DNA of 64,000 nt from Deferribacter desulfuricans SSM1. GTDB lineage: Bacteria; Chrysiogenota; Deferribacteres; Deferribacterales; Deferribacteraceae. The position numbers were made by a program, and so were the translations under genes. Location of the stretch: contig NC_013939.1 of the NCBI RefSeq assembly GCF_000010985.1, positions 372,001 through 436,000 on the forward strand. Direction: 5' to 3'. Under the pieces are notes generated by a model. The model saw only the letters and a program-made list of their open reading frames with translations. It was not told the DNA's origin and did not search any database. Shown in pieces: positions 14,435-23,802 of this stretch. Positions within the stretch are counted from its first letter, which is position 1, and every line of letters starts with the position of its first letter.

Positions 14435-15364
14435 ATGGCTAAAAACCGTGATAAGTTTATTGATAACTTTTTTAAATGGATAACTTTTGCTGGGATAGTT
14501 AGTGTTCTATTAATTGTTTCAGGTATTTTTATTTCGTTAGTTTTTGAGTCAAAGGATGCTATCGCAAAATTTGGTGTCATAAAATTTTTGACCACAAAAA
14601 CCTGGGATCCGGTGGCAGAGATTTTTGGTTCAGCTACAATGCTCACGGGTACGGTGGTGGTTACTGTTTTGGCGCTGATTTTTGCAATACCTGTTGCAAT
14701 TGGGATAGCAATCTTTATTGTGGAGCTTTGCCCTCAGTTTTTAAAAGGGGGTTTTGGCACAACAATTGAGATGCTTGCCTCAATACCAAGTATAATTTAT
14801 GGGATGTGGGGGTTGTTTACAATTGCTCCTATCATGGGTAATTATATTGAGCCCTTTTTGCAGAAGTATTTATCACCAATACCTTTACTTGGAAAGCTGT
14901 TTTCTGGAACTCCGCTTGGGATAGATATTTTATCAGCAAGTTTGGTTCTTAGTATTATGCTGATACCTTTTATAGCAAGTATTACAAGGGACACATTAAA
15001 CCTCACCCCTTTAGTTTTAAAGGAGTCTGCATACGGTATGGGTGCTACTAAGTGGGAAGTTATAAGGGATGTAATGCTCCCACATTCAAAATTTGGTATT
15101 TATGGTAGTATTGTTATAGCACTTGGTAGAGCTCTTGGTGAAACAATGGCTGTGGCTTTTGTTTTAGGAAATAATCATAAAATACCTTCTTCTCTGTTTG
15201 ATGCTGCTGCTACAATAACAGTTACTCTGGCAAATGAATTTACTGAAGCGGATTCTGATATCTATCTTTCATCACTGTTTTATCTTGCTTTGATCTTGTT
15301 TGTTTCAAGTTTTATTATTTTGGCCTTTGCAAAATATATGCTGAGGAGAGCAAGTGAAAAATAA
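14435..15364 (+). CDS. pstC: Phosphate ABC transporter permease PstC
   Basis: A 309-residue inner-membrane permease with about six membrane helices. The N-terminus (KWITFAGIVSVLLIVSGIFISL) is the first helix, and LTGTVVVTVLALIFAIPVAIGIAIF is typical of PstC. The ABC-interaction loop ESAYGMGATKWEVIRDVMLPHSKFGI is clear. AAAAGGAG lies 6 nt before the ATG. With PstA it forms the channel of the phosphate importer. The stop overlaps pstA by about 11 bp. A long 5' leader with REP-like hairpins precedes it. Confidence 0.95.
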   Translation: MAKNRDKFIDNFFKWITFAGIVSVLLIVSGIFISLVFESKDAIAKFGVIKFLTTKTWDPVAEIFGSATMLTGTVVVTVLALIFAIPVAIGIAIFIVELCPQFLKGGFGTTIEMLASIPSIIYGMWGLFTIAPIMGNYIEPFLQKYLSPIPLLGKLFSGTPLGIDILSASLVLSIMLIPFIASITRDTLNLTPLVLKESAYGMGATKWEVIRDVMLPHSKFGIYGSIVIALGRALGETMAVAFVLGNNHKIPSSLFDAAATITVTLANEFTEADSDIYLSSLFYLALILFVSSFIILAFAKYMLRRASEK

Positions 15365-16199
15365 TATTAGAAGAAGAAAAATTATAAATGCATTTGCACT
15401 TTCTGTCGCAATGTTTTGTGCTTTACTTGGTTTGTTTTGGTTGGTTTTTATCCTTTTTGATATTTTAAAGGAAGGGATAAGTTATATTACGCCAGATTTA
15501 TTTTTAGAAGATCCAGCTCCTCCTGGTATAGAAGGGGGTGGGCTTAGAAATGCTTTTATTGGTCAAATTCTTATAATTATTGTAGCTACAATAATTGGTG
15601 TACCTCTTGGTATATTAGGTGGGACTTATCTTGCTGAATACGGTAAGAATAGTAGAATTGCAAAATTTGTCAGTACATTAGCTGATATTATGATCAGTGT
15701 GCCTGCTATTGTTGTGGGTACGTTTGTTTATGCTGTGATGGTAAGACCTCTTGGTCATTTTAGCGGTTGGGCAGGTGGTGTTTCGCTGGCGATTATTATG
15801 CTCCCCATTGTTGTTAGGACTACAGAAGATATGTTGAGATTGATACCTGATGAGCTTAGAGAGGCGGCATTTGCGCTTGGAGCACCATATTATAAAGTGA
15901 TTATGAATGTTGTGTATAAAGGTGCTGCAACGGGTATTTTAACTGGTGTGATTTTGGCAATTGCAAGAGTAGCTGGTGAAGCTGCACCTTTGCTATTTAC
16001 ATCGTTTAATAATTCATTTTTTACAATGAATTTGAATGAGCCTACACCATCTTTAACTGTAACAATTTTCCAATATGCAATGGGACCCTATGAAGATTGG
16101 CATCAAAAGGCATGGGCTGCGTCATTTATAATAACTTTTACGATTTTAATAGTGACGATTATTGCAAGATTACTAATTAAATGGAGATACAAAAAATGA
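15354..16199 (+). CDS. pstA: Phosphate ABC transporter permease PstA
   Basis: A 281-residue permease, partner of PstC. GTG start overlapping pstC, with AGGAG upstream inside pstC. Membrane helices include [22 protein letters not shown] and [27 protein letters not shown]. The EAA-type loop is [21 protein letters not shown]. The segment [15 protein letters not shown] is characteristic of PstA. The stop overlaps the pstB start (ATGA). It is in the pstCAB-phoU-phoB-phoR operon. Confidence 0.94.
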   Translation: MKNNIRRRKIINAFALSVAMFCALLGLFWLVFILFDILKEGISYITPDLFLEDPAPPGIEGGGLRNAFIGQILIIIVATIIGVPLGILGGTYLAEYGKNSRIAKFVSTLADIMISVPAIVVGTFVYAVMVRPLGHFSGWAGGVSLAIIMLPIVVRTTEDMLRLIPDELREAAFALGAPYYKVIMNVVYKGAATGILTGVILAIARVAGEAAPLLFTSFNNSFFTMNLNEPTPSLTVTIFQYAMGPYEDWHQKAWAASFIITFTILIVTIIARLLIKWRYKK

Positions 16200-16954
16200 G
16201 TGAAGTGATATTTGAAGTAAGAAATTTAAGTTTTTATTATGGTGAAAATAAGGTTTTAAAAGATATTTCGCTTGATATCTATAAGAAAAAAGTAACGGCA
16301 CTGATTGGCCCTTCTGGATGTGGGAAAACCACTTTTTTAAGATGCTTTAATAGGATGCATGACCTCTATCATTTAAACAAGTATGAAGGTGAAATCCTTT
16401 TTCATGGAGAAAATATTTTAACAGATAAGATTGATATCATTGAGTTAAGAAGTAGAATTGGGATGGTATTTCAAAAACCAACCCCTTTCCCAATGAGTAT
16501 TTTTGATAATGTAGCTTATGGACTGAGACTAAAAGGTATAAAAAATAAATCTGAGTTGCAAGATAGAGTGGAAAAGGCACTTAAGGATGCTGCACTTTGG
16601 GATGAGGTAAAAGATAGATTAAATGATACTGCAAGTGGTTTATCTGGTGGACAGCAGCAGAGATTGTGTATTGCAAGGGCGTTGGCTGTGGAGCCTGAAG
16701 TTATATTGTTTGATGAGCCTACAAGCGCGCTCGATCCTGTGGCTACAGGTAGGATAGAAGATCTTGTCCATTCTTTAAGAGATATTGTAACTATTATTAT
16801 AGTTACCCATAATATGCAGCAGGCAGCAAGAGTTTCTGATTACACAGCTTTTATGTATCTGGGTGAGCTTATAGAGTATGATGAAACAACCACACTATTT
16901 ACAAGGCCTAATAAAAAGATGACAGAAGATTATATTACAGGAAGATTTGGTTAA
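16196..16954 (+). CDS. pstB: Phosphate ABC transporter ATPase PstB
   Basis: A 252-residue ABC ATPase. Walker A is GPSGCGKTT, the Q-loop region is [21 protein letters not shown] (strongly PstB-like), the signature is [15 protein letters not shown], Walker B is [13 protein letters not shown], and the switch His is in [14 protein letters not shown] placed the start at the ATG overlapping the pstA stop, with GGAG 9 nt upstream, rather than at 16181. Drives phosphate uptake with PstSCA. Confidence 0.96.
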   Translation: MSEVIFEVRNLSFYYGENKVLKDISLDIYKKKVTALIGPSGCGKTTFLRCFNRMHDLYHLNKYEGEILFHGENILTDKIDIIELRSRIGMVFQKPTPFPMSIFDNVAYGLRLKGIKNKSELQDRVEKALKDAALWDEVKDRLNDTASGLSGGQQQRLCIARALAVEPEVILFDEPTSALDPVATGRIEDLVHSLRDIVTIIIVTHNMQQAARVSDYTAFMYLGELIEYDETTTLFTRPNKKMTEDYITGRFG

Positions 16955-17037
16955 AAATAGCTTTGTTTGTTGAATTATTTTGAAAGTGCTATTATTATGC
17001 TTATTAGAAACTGTTTTTATGGATGAAGGAGGTAAGT

Positions 17038-17319
17038 ATGGAGCAAAAAAGCAATAAAAGTAAATTTATCATGAAAGCACTTATTGGGTTTGGTCTTTTA
17101 TCACTTTATATAATTTTTTGTGCAAATTTATCTATAGGTAAAGCGGAAGAAGAGGCTTTAAAGAAGGATAAAGAGGTTTGTGAAAATAGTTTTAAGATGG
17201 ATATATTAGATGATTATACAAACTTAAGAAAGCAATTGGAAAGTGATGGGAAAATCACTCAATCTGAATTTGTCGTTTTAAAAATGAAATTGGAAGAGTG
17301 CTATAAGGATGAAATTTAA
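17038..17319 (+). CDS. Small single-pass membrane protein of the pst operon
   Basis: A 93-residue hypothetical protein with one N-terminal membrane helix (ALIGFGLLSLYIIFCANLSIG), or an uncleaved signal, then a charged helical tail with two cysteines (KEVCENSFKMD and MKLEECYKDE). The start at 17038 follows AAGGAGG closely; the upstream ATG at 17023 would put that sequence inside the gene. It lies between pstB and phoU, 15 bp before phoU, so it should be co-expressed under phosphate limitation. I do not recognise a family. A role in modulating Pst or PhoU at the membrane is only a guess from position. Confidence 0.7.
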   Translation: MEQKSNKSKFIMKALIGFGLLSLYIIFCANLSIGKAEEEALKKDKEVCENSFKMDILDDYTNLRKQLESDGKITQSEFVVLKMKLEECYKDEI

Positions 17320-17334
17320 TAAATAAGGGGTTTT

Positions 17335-17997
17335 ATGAAAGCTTTAGAAGAAAGACTAATAAATATTAAAACAGGCATTGCAAAAATGTCCCAGATTGTT
17401 GTGGATATGGTGCATTATAATGTAAAAGCACTTGTGGAGAGGGATTCTAATCTTGCTCAAAAGGTAATTGATCTGGATGAAGATGTGGATCAACTTGATA
17501 TAGAAATTGATGAACAGTGTTTAGAAATATTGGCGTTGTATAACCCAAAAGCGATAGATTTGAGAAGTATTGTGACTGCTTTGAGGTTGATTGTTGATTT
17601 GGAGAGAATTGGGGATCACAATGTTGATATTGCAAAAGAGATTATTAAGCTTAACCAGATCCCTCCTGTAAAACCTTATATTGATTTACCTAAAATGGCT
17701 GAAGCTTCAGCAGAAATGGTAAAAGACGCAATAAATGCATATTTTGAAAAAGATACGGAAAAATCGCTGGAGATAATAAAAAGGGATGATTTTATAGATG
17801 ATTTACACCAACAGATTATTAGAGAGTTGCTTACATACATTGCAGAAGATATTAGGAAAACAAAGGGTGCTATCTCTTTGATGTTTATCACAAGGAGTAT
17901 TGAAAGGATTGCTGATCACGCTACGAATTTGGCTGAATTGGTATATTTTATGGCAACCGGTAAAATAATTAGGCACATTCATATCGAAGATTTGTAA
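17335..17997 (+). CDS. phoU: Phosphate signalling regulator PhoU
   Basis: A 220-residue all-helical PhoU with the two tandem three-helix bundle repeats. Each repeat has the metal-binding motif: DLRSIVTALRLIVDLERIGDHNVDIA (about 81-106) and AEDIRKTKGAISLMFITRSIERIADHATNLAE (about 175-205). It links the Pst transporter to the PhoR-PhoB pair and keeps the regulon off in phosphate excess. It stands between the small membrane protein and phoB, with a 2-bp gap to phoB. Confidence 0.94.
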   Translation: MKALEERLINIKTGIAKMSQIVVDMVHYNVKALVERDSNLAQKVIDLDEDVDQLDIEIDEQCLEILALYNPKAIDLRSIVTALRLIVDLERIGDHNVDIAKEIIKLNQIPPVKPYIDLPKMAEASAEMVKDAINAYFEKDTEKSLEIIKRDDFIDDLHQQIIRELLTYIAEDIRKTKGAISLMFITRSIERIADHATNLAELVYFMATGKIIRHIHIEDL

Positions 17998-17999
17998 TA

Positions 18000-18668
18000 A
18001 TGGCGACTGTTCTTGTTATTGAAGATGAGGATTCTTTAAGAGAAATTATCTCGTTTAATTTAAAAAAGGCTGGTTTTAATTGTATAGAAGCAGCTGATGC
18101 AAATGATGCTTTGATTATCTTGGATCAGTTGTTACCAGATTTGATTTTGCTTGATTTAATGTTGCCTGGTTTAAAAGGGACACAGTTTTTAAAAATACTA
18201 AAAGATAGTGATAAGTTCAGTAAGATCCCTGTCATCATAATCTCTGCAAAAGATGAAGAAACAACTATTGTGGCCCATTTAGAATTGGGGGCAATCGATT
18301 ATTTAACAAAACCTTTTAGTATAAAAGTGCTAATAGCCAAAGTTAATAAATTTTTAAGTTTAGGTAACACAGAATCTACAGATAATCTAAAATTTAAAAA
18401 TATAGAAATTGATGAAAAAAGAGCAAAGGTTTTGGTAGATAATAAAGAAGTAAATCTTACTCACAAGGAGTTTTTGCTTTTAAAGCTTTTTATTCAGCAT
18501 CCTGGTAGGGTATATACAAGAGATGAACTTTTGTCCCATATATGGGGTTATGATTCCGCGATGATGACCAGAACAGTGGATGCGCATATTTCATCTTTGC
18601 GAAAGAAACTGGGCAAGAGCGGAAATAAAATAAAAACTATCCCAAAGATTGGTTATAAGTTTGAATGA
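18000..18668 (+). CDS. phoB: OmpR-family response regulator PhoB
   Basis: A 222-residue regulator. The receiver domain has the acidic pocket E8-D9-E10, phospho-acceptor D52 in LLDLMLPG and K105 in YLTKPF. The C-terminal winged helix (about 130-222) includes LTHKEFLLLKLF and TRDELLSHIWGY…RTVDAHISSLRKKLG. The PhoB assignment rests on its place after phoU and on the two Pho-box direct repeats upstream of pstS and pstC. It overlaps phoR by 4 bp. Confidence 0.9.
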   Translation: MATVLVIEDEDSLREIISFNLKKAGFNCIEAADANDALIILDQLLPDLILLDLMLPGLKGTQFLKILKDSDKFSKIPVIIISAKDEETTIVAHLELGAIDYLTKPFSIKVLIAKVNKFLSLGNTESTDNLKFKNIEIDEKRAKVLVDNKEVNLTHKEFLLLKLFIQHPGRVYTRDELLSHIWGYDSAMMTRTVDAHISSLRKKLGKSGNKIKTIPKIGYKFE

Positions 18669-19660
18669 TTAAAGCTGATATTTTAAGTGAAATTTTAGAT
18701 AAAGTTAATGATGCTGTATTGGTTTTGGATAAAGACCGTAATTTGTTGTTTGCCAATAAAAGTGCTGTAAATTTGATTAAATTAAAGAATTTTGAATTTG
18801 GGAAAAATATATTTAATATTTTGTCAGATTTAGAGATTATTACACTTTTTAATAAAATTTTTGAAAAAGCAGAAGATAGTTTTGAAATTAAATTTAAGGA
18901 TAGAGTCTTAAATATCAGAAAATATTTATTAAATGATATTTATAAGATTTTGATTATTTCTGATATCACAGCAAGTGTAAATTATAAAACTTTTAAAATG
19001 GAGCTTGTGGGAAATTTAACTCATGAGTTAAAAACCCCTATTGCGTTGATTATGAACTATGCAGAGACCCTTCTCTTAAATAAAGATTTGAATGATGAGA
19101 AAAAAGAGCAGTTTGTATCAAATATTTTCGAGTCTGCAAAACGATTAAATGATTTGGTGAGTGATATTATTTTGTTGCATAAGTTAGAAAACGAAAGTGG
19201 TAATTTTGTTGTTAAAGTTCCTGTTAAAATACAGGATATTGTTGGTGAGTTGAAATTAGCTTATGATAATGGAGATAAATCAGTACTTTTTGAGTATGAT
19301 GATGTGGAAGTTTTCATAAATAAGACGCATTTTGTCAGTGTATTATCAAATTTGATAGATAATGCAATAAAATATTCAAATGGTAAAAATGTGCTCGTTA
19401 ACATAAAAAAGGATAAGATAAAGGATTTTATAATTATTTCAGTTGATGATAAAGGTCCTGTTATACCAGATGATGAATTGGGTAGGATTTTTGAGAGATT
19501 TTATACAAGATCAAAGTCGAGAAACAAAGAAAAAGCTGGAACAGGTCTTGGTTTGTCAATAGTTAAACATATTTCTGCTCTTTATAATGGGTTTGTCCAT
19601 GTTTATAAAAATAGATACGGTGGCAACTGCTTTGAAGTGATTTTGTCAGAAAAGAAATGA
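18665..19660 (+). CDS. phoR: PhoR-like histidine kinase without membrane segments
   Basis: A 331-residue sensor kinase. Residues 1-100 form a PAS-like domain (VNDAVLVLDKDRNLLFANKSA). The H-box is ELVGNLTHELKTPIALIMNYAETLL with H120, followed by N-box NLIDNAIKYSNG, D-box VDDKGPVIP, and G-box GTGLGLSIVKHI. I see no hydrophobic segment long enough to cross the membrane, whereas classical PhoR has one or two. It probably reads phosphate status through PhoU/Pst in the cytoplasm or at the membrane face. The position after phoB supports the name. Confidence 0.85.
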   Translation: MIKADILSEILDKVNDAVLVLDKDRNLLFANKSAVNLIKLKNFEFGKNIFNILSDLEIITLFNKIFEKAEDSFEIKFKDRVLNIRKYLLNDIYKILIISDITASVNYKTFKMELVGNLTHELKTPIALIMNYAETLLLNKDLNDEKKEQFVSNIFESAKRLNDLVSDIILLHKLENESGNFVVKVPVKIQDIVGELKLAYDNGDKSVLFEYDDVEVFINKTHFVSVLSNLIDNAIKYSNGKNVLVNIKKDKIKDFIIISVDDKGPVIPDDELGRIFERFYTRSKSRNKEKAGTGLGLSIVKHISALYNGFVHVYKNRYGGNCFEVILSEKK

Positions 19661-19735
19661 TCTCCCTTTGTTATTGAAATATACTTTTGATGTGATAAAA
19701 TAACCATATAATTTATATTTTATTTGAGGTGTTGG

Positions 19736-21409
19736 TTGTTTTTTATTAAACCTTTTAGAAATATTAATCGTCTTAGAGAAATTGTTTTTATAATTGCTAG
19801 TAACGGTTTTGGCAAATTTCTAGATGACATTTATCTTTCTTCGTTGATTGGTATTGGTAAAAAAATACTTACGTTTGGGAAATATAAAAAAACCTCAAAA
19901 CTTCCTGTTGAAGTTAGGTTTAGGTTGATGTTAGAGGAGCTAGGCCCCACCTTTATAAAATTGGGGCAGATGTTGAGCACAAGAGACGATTTGCTCCCTG
20001 AGAAGTTTGTAAAGGAGTTGTCTAAATTACAGGATTCCGTAAAGGCTGAGCCGTTTGAGAAAATTAAAAAGAGATTAATCGAGCGATATGGAAATTTGGA
20101 AGACTATTTTTCTCATATTGATGAAACCCCTATTGCAGCAGCTTCTATTGCACAAGTTTATAAGACTGTAACTAGAGATGGTAAAGAGGTTGTTTTAAAG
20201 GTTAAAAGAGGTAATATCAAAGAGATAATCGATACAGACTTTGCAATAATTCTCTGGATGGCAAACCTTGCAGAGCAATATCTTCCTGAAGCAAAAGAGT
20301 TGAAAATTTCAGAATATTTAACCGAGTTTTATTCGCAAATTCAAAGAGAGTTGGATTTTGAGATTGAAGCAGCTTATATGAAAAAATTTAAAGATTATTT
20401 CGCAGATTTTGAAGATGTTATAATACCTGAAATTTATGATGATTTGTGTAGAGAAGATATAATTGTGATGAGTTATCACGCTGGCATACCGATAGATGAG
20501 GTTGAAAAATTACAAGAGAATGGCTTTGATACGAAAAAATTGGCAGTAATTGGGGTTGATTTTTATTTTAGACAAGTTTTTACATTTAGAATGTTTCATG
20601 GTGACCCTCATCCAGGTAATTTTCTTGTGGATAATGATGGAAAATTGGTTATTCTTGATTTTGGTATTATTGGCAAGATAGATAAGGCACTTTTATTGCA
20701 TTTGAGTAGAGTTTTTAAATATCTGATAGAGTTTGATATAGAATCACTCGTTGATGAGTTTGTCTCATTTGGTGTGATTGACGAAGAAAATGATATTAGA
20801 GGGATTAAAAACGATCTTTTAGATGTTTTGCTGCCTGTGTATGGTAAAGAGCTTGATAAAATTAATTTTAAAAAGAGTTTTGAAAGAATTTTCAAGGTTG
20901 CAAGGAAGTACAGATTTTATTTCCCTAAGGATTATTTTTTGATAATGAAAACATTTGCATTCTTGGAGTCAACAGGTAAAAAGCTTTATCCAGATTTTAA
21001 TATGCTTAAATATGCTAAAGAGTATGCTTATAAAATTGTAAAAGAGGAGTTTTCTTTTGGTCGCATCAAAGATGAAGGATTAAAATTTATAGAAGAATAT
21101 ATATATTTTTTTAAGAACTTCCCTGATGATTATAGAAAAATAGTTAAAAAGTTAGAAAATTCTGATTTGGGGATCAAAGTTATGATGGATAGTTTGGATG
21201 AATATATAAAACATCATGATAGAGCAACCAATAGGTTAGGTTTTAGTATTATGATATCTTTTACTATTTTGGCGAGTACTTTGCTTTTGATTGAAGATTA
21301 TGGCCCAAAAATTTACGGTGTTTCTTTATTTGGTATTTTAGGTATTTTTGTGTCTGGTTTTATGGGGATTTTGCTTGCCATTGGTTATTTTAGGTCAGGA
21401 AGGTTTTAA
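19736..21409 (+). CDS. ubiB: ABC1/UbiB/AarF-family atypical kinase
   Basis: A UbiB/ABC1-type atypical kinase of about 557 residues. Family motifs: KxGQ-type segment FIKLGQMLSTRDDLLPEKFVKELSKLQD, the Ala-rich loop PIAAASIAQVYK, VVLKVKRGNI, MFHGDPHPGNF (catalytic) and LDFGIIG. Two C-terminal membrane helices (FSIMISFTILASTLLLI and ISLFGILGIFVSGFMGILLAI) anchor it. The role is usually in ubiquinone/isoprenoid-lipid metabolism. The start is uncertain: no ATG is suitably placed. A TTG at 19736 has GAGG 6 nt upstream; another TTG at 19724 is possible. It overlaps RNase J by a base or so. Confidence 0.88.
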   Translation: MFFIKPFRNINRLREIVFIIASNGFGKFLDDIYLSSLIGIGKKILTFGKYKKTSKLPVEVRFRLMLEELGPTFIKLGQMLSTRDDLLPEKFVKELSKLQDSVKAEPFEKIKKRLIERYGNLEDYFSHIDETPIAAASIAQVYKTVTRDGKEVVLKVKRGNIKEIIDTDFAIILWMANLAEQYLPEAKELKISEYLTEFYSQIQRELDFEIEAAYMKKFKDYFADFEDVIIPEIYDDLCREDIIVMSYHAGIPIDEVEKLQENGFDTKKLAVIGVDFYFRQVFTFRMFHGDPHPGNFLVDNDGKLVILDFGIIGKIDKALLLHLSRVFKYLIEFDIESLVDEFVSFGVIDEENDIRGIKNDLLDVLLPVYGKELDKINFKKSFERIFKVARKYRFYFPKDYFLIMKTFAFLESTGKKLYPDFNMLKYAKEYAYKIVKEEFSFGRIKDEGLKFIEEYIYFFKNFPDDYRKIVKKLENSDLGIKVMMDSLDEYIKHHDRATNRLGFSIMISFTILASTLLLIEDYGPKIYGVSLFGILGIFVSGFMGILLAIGYFRSGRF

Positions 21410-22995
21410 TGAGCACAAAGATATCTATTTTTGGCGGAGCAGGCGAAATTGGAATGAACATGTATCTATATGAAAGTGAATCTGTGGCCTTTTTAGTAGA
21501 TTGTGGTGTAAAATTTGCGGATAATAGTTACCCTGGTATTGATATGATTATCCCTGATTGGGATTACCTAAAAAGTATAAAAGATAAATTGAGAGCTATT
21601 ATCTTGACTCATGGTCATGAAGATCACATTGGAGGTGTTCCTTACCTACTTGAAGACTTTGATTTAGAGGTTTATGGAGGAAATCTTACTATCAAACTGT
21701 TAGAATATAAATTTTATGAAAGAAAGATAAAAGTTTTGACAAATGTTGTAAAAGACAAAGATGTTATAAATGTAGGTGATTTTCAAATAGAGTTTGTAAG
21801 TGTTACTCATTCTATTCAAGATACCTTTGGACTTTTTATTACAAACAATGATTTAAAGCTTTTGCATATATCAGATTATAAGATGGATCAGGCTCCAGTA
21901 AATGGAAAGCCTTTTGATGTCCACAGATTTATGGAGATAGGGAAAAAAGGGGTTACGGCTTTATTGAGCGATTCCACAAATGTAGTTAATGATGGTCTGA
22001 CTCCATCTGAATCATCCATTTATAATGATCTTTTAGATGTTTTTTTGCAAGCTAATGGAAGGGTTTTCTTTACTACATTTTCTTCAAATCTGGACAGAAT
22101 TAAACAGGTTGTGGAGATATGTGAGCAGATAGGTAGAAAAATAGTTGTGGATGGTTCTTCTGTGACAAAGAGTGTAAAAATTGGTAGAGAACTTGGTTTA
22201 TTGAATATTAAACAGGATACTTTAATCAGCTTACAAGAGGCGAAAAAGCTTGATGATGATAAAGTTTGTTTTATTATATCAGGTTGTCAGGGTGAAGTAA
22301 ATTCCACACTCTATAAGATAGCATCCAATGAAAGAAAGATGTTGAAAGCAAAAGAAGGGGATCTCTTTATTATTTCTGCTAGAGTAATCCCAGGGAATGA
22401 ACTCAATTTGAATAATACTATAAATAAACTTTATTACTATGGGGCTAAAGTTGTTGATATAGAGGAAAAGAAGATTCATGTGTCAGGTCATGCATCAAAA
22501 GAGGAAGCTAAATTGATGCTTAATTTTATCAGGCCTAAGTATTTAATCCCTATTCATGGGGAGTATCGACATTTGAAAACACATATTGAGCTTTTAAAAG
22601 AAGTAAATTATGATGTTGAAACGGAAGGTATTTTTGCTGAAGATGGAGAAATATTGGTTTTTGAAGGTGAAAAACTTGTTGGACAAGACAATTTTGAAAG
22701 TAAAAGGAAATATATAGATGCAAGAGGTGAGTTTGTTTTAACAGAAGAGGATTTGAAACTTAAAAAAAATCTTGCAAGAGATGGTATTGTAATAATTCAG
22801 GACTTTGGAAAAGAATTTAGTTTAGAAACGGTGGGTTTTACGTTGAATAAGGAGGATGAAAATAGATTGCGTTATTTTATTGATGAAAATATGGGTGTGG
22901 TAGATTTAAGTAGAGATGAGTTGTTGGTTAATATTGTGAGAAGATTTTTTAAGAAAAGATTTGATAAAAGACCAGTTGTTAAGTATTTAATATAA
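21409..22995 (+). CDS. rnj: Ribonuclease J
   Basis: A 528-residue metallo-beta-lactamase/beta-CASP ribonuclease. The N-terminus FGGAGEIGMNMYLYE and the metal motif HGHEDHIGG are diagnostic, with further ligands in VTHSIQDTFGL and LSDSTNV. The beta-CASP part includes IISGCQGE, VHVSGHAS and PIHGEYRH. The length fits RNase J, which combines 5'-exonuclease and endonuclease activity in mRNA turnover and rRNA maturation. The TAATG overlap with the UbiB-like gene implies co-expression. Confidence 0.94.
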   Translation: MSTKISIFGGAGEIGMNMYLYESESVAFLVDCGVKFADNSYPGIDMIIPDWDYLKSIKDKLRAIILTHGHEDHIGGVPYLLEDFDLEVYGGNLTIKLLEYKFYERKIKVLTNVVKDKDVINVGDFQIEFVSVTHSIQDTFGLFITNNDLKLLHISDYKMDQAPVNGKPFDVHRFMEIGKKGVTALLSDSTNVVNDGLTPSESSIYNDLLDVFLQANGRVFFTTFSSNLDRIKQVVEICEQIGRKIVVDGSSVTKSVKIGRELGLLNIKQDTLISLQEAKKLDDDKVCFIISGCQGEVNSTLYKIASNERKMLKAKEGDLFIISARVIPGNELNLNNTINKLYYYGAKVVDIEEKKIHVSGHASKEEAKLMLNFIRPKYLIPIHGEYRHLKTHIELLKEVNYDVETEGIFAEDGEILVFEGEKLVGQDNFESKRKYIDARGEFVLTEEDLKLKKNLARDGIVIIQDFGKEFSLETVGFTLNKEDENRLRYFIDENMGVVDLSRDELLVNIVRRFFKKRFDKRPVVKYLI

Positions 22996-23010
22996 TGAAA
23001 GGGGTGATTT

Positions 23011-23802
23011 GTGCAGACTACCGATGCTTTAATTTTAGGTTTGATTCAGGGGTTGACTGAGTTTTTACCTGTTAGTTCAAGTGGGCACCTAGTGATTGTT
23101 CAATCTATGATTAAAAACTTTAATCAGCCAGGTATTTTGTTTGATACCCTATTACATTTTGCTACACTGCTTGCAGTTTTTATCTATTTTCGTAAGAGAA
23201 TAAAAAAAATTATCAGAGCTTTTTTTGGTTTGTTTATGAGAAAGTATAGGGTGGATTATTTTGAAAATAAAAGATTTTTATGGGGGATAATAATTGCCAC
23301 AATCCCAACAGGTATTATAGGGTTGTCACTTGAAAAATATGCAGAAAAGCTATTTAGCACCACTGTTTATGTTGGATATGCTCTTATTTTAACTTCGATT
23401 ATTTTATATTTATCTGATAAAGCTAAAGGGAGTCAACCTGTTGATGGAAATAAATCATTTATCCTTGGGATAGTTCAGGGTCTAGCTGTAATTCCTGGGA
23501 TTTCAAGGTCTGGATCAACTATTGCTGCAGCACTATTTATGGGGGTAAAAAGGGAAGAGGCTGCAGAATTTTCTTTTTTAATATCGATCCCTGCTATTTT
23601 AGGTGCAACTGTTTTGCAGTTAAGAGATGTTGATATTTCAATGATTTCTGATTTAAACGCGTATCTCTTTGGTATGATTGCTGCTTTTGTGAGTGGATTA
23701 ATAGCATTAGCTATTTTAATACCGCTTGTTAAAAAGGGGAGACTAACTATTTTTGCTATATACTGTTTGTTAGTGGGGTTTATAACTGTAATATGGCTTT
23801 AG
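23011..23802 (+). CDS. uppP: Undecaprenyl-diphosphatase UppP (BacA)
   Basis: A 263-residue integral membrane phosphatase that recycles undecaprenyl diphosphate to the monophosphate for cell-wall and glycan export. The signatures are GLIQGLTEFLPVSSSGHLVI at the N-terminus and QGLAVIPGISRSGSTIAAAL near 170. Eight or so hydrophobic segments. GTG start preceded by AGGGGTG. The product supports the peptidoglycan and glycan genes elsewhere in the window. Overlaps ftsK by 10 bp. Confidence 0.95.
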   Translation: MQTTDALILGLIQGLTEFLPVSSSGHLVIVQSMIKNFNQPGILFDTLLHFATLLAVFIYFRKRIKKIIRAFFGLFMRKYRVDYFENKRFLWGIIIATIPTGIIGLSLEKYAEKLFSTTVYVGYALILTSIILYLSDKAKGSQPVDGNKSFILGIVQGLAVIPGISRSGSTIAAALFMGVKREEAAEFSFLISIPAILGATVLQLRDVDISMISDLNAYLFGMIAAFVSGLIALAILIPLVKKGRLTIFAIYCLLVGFITVIWL

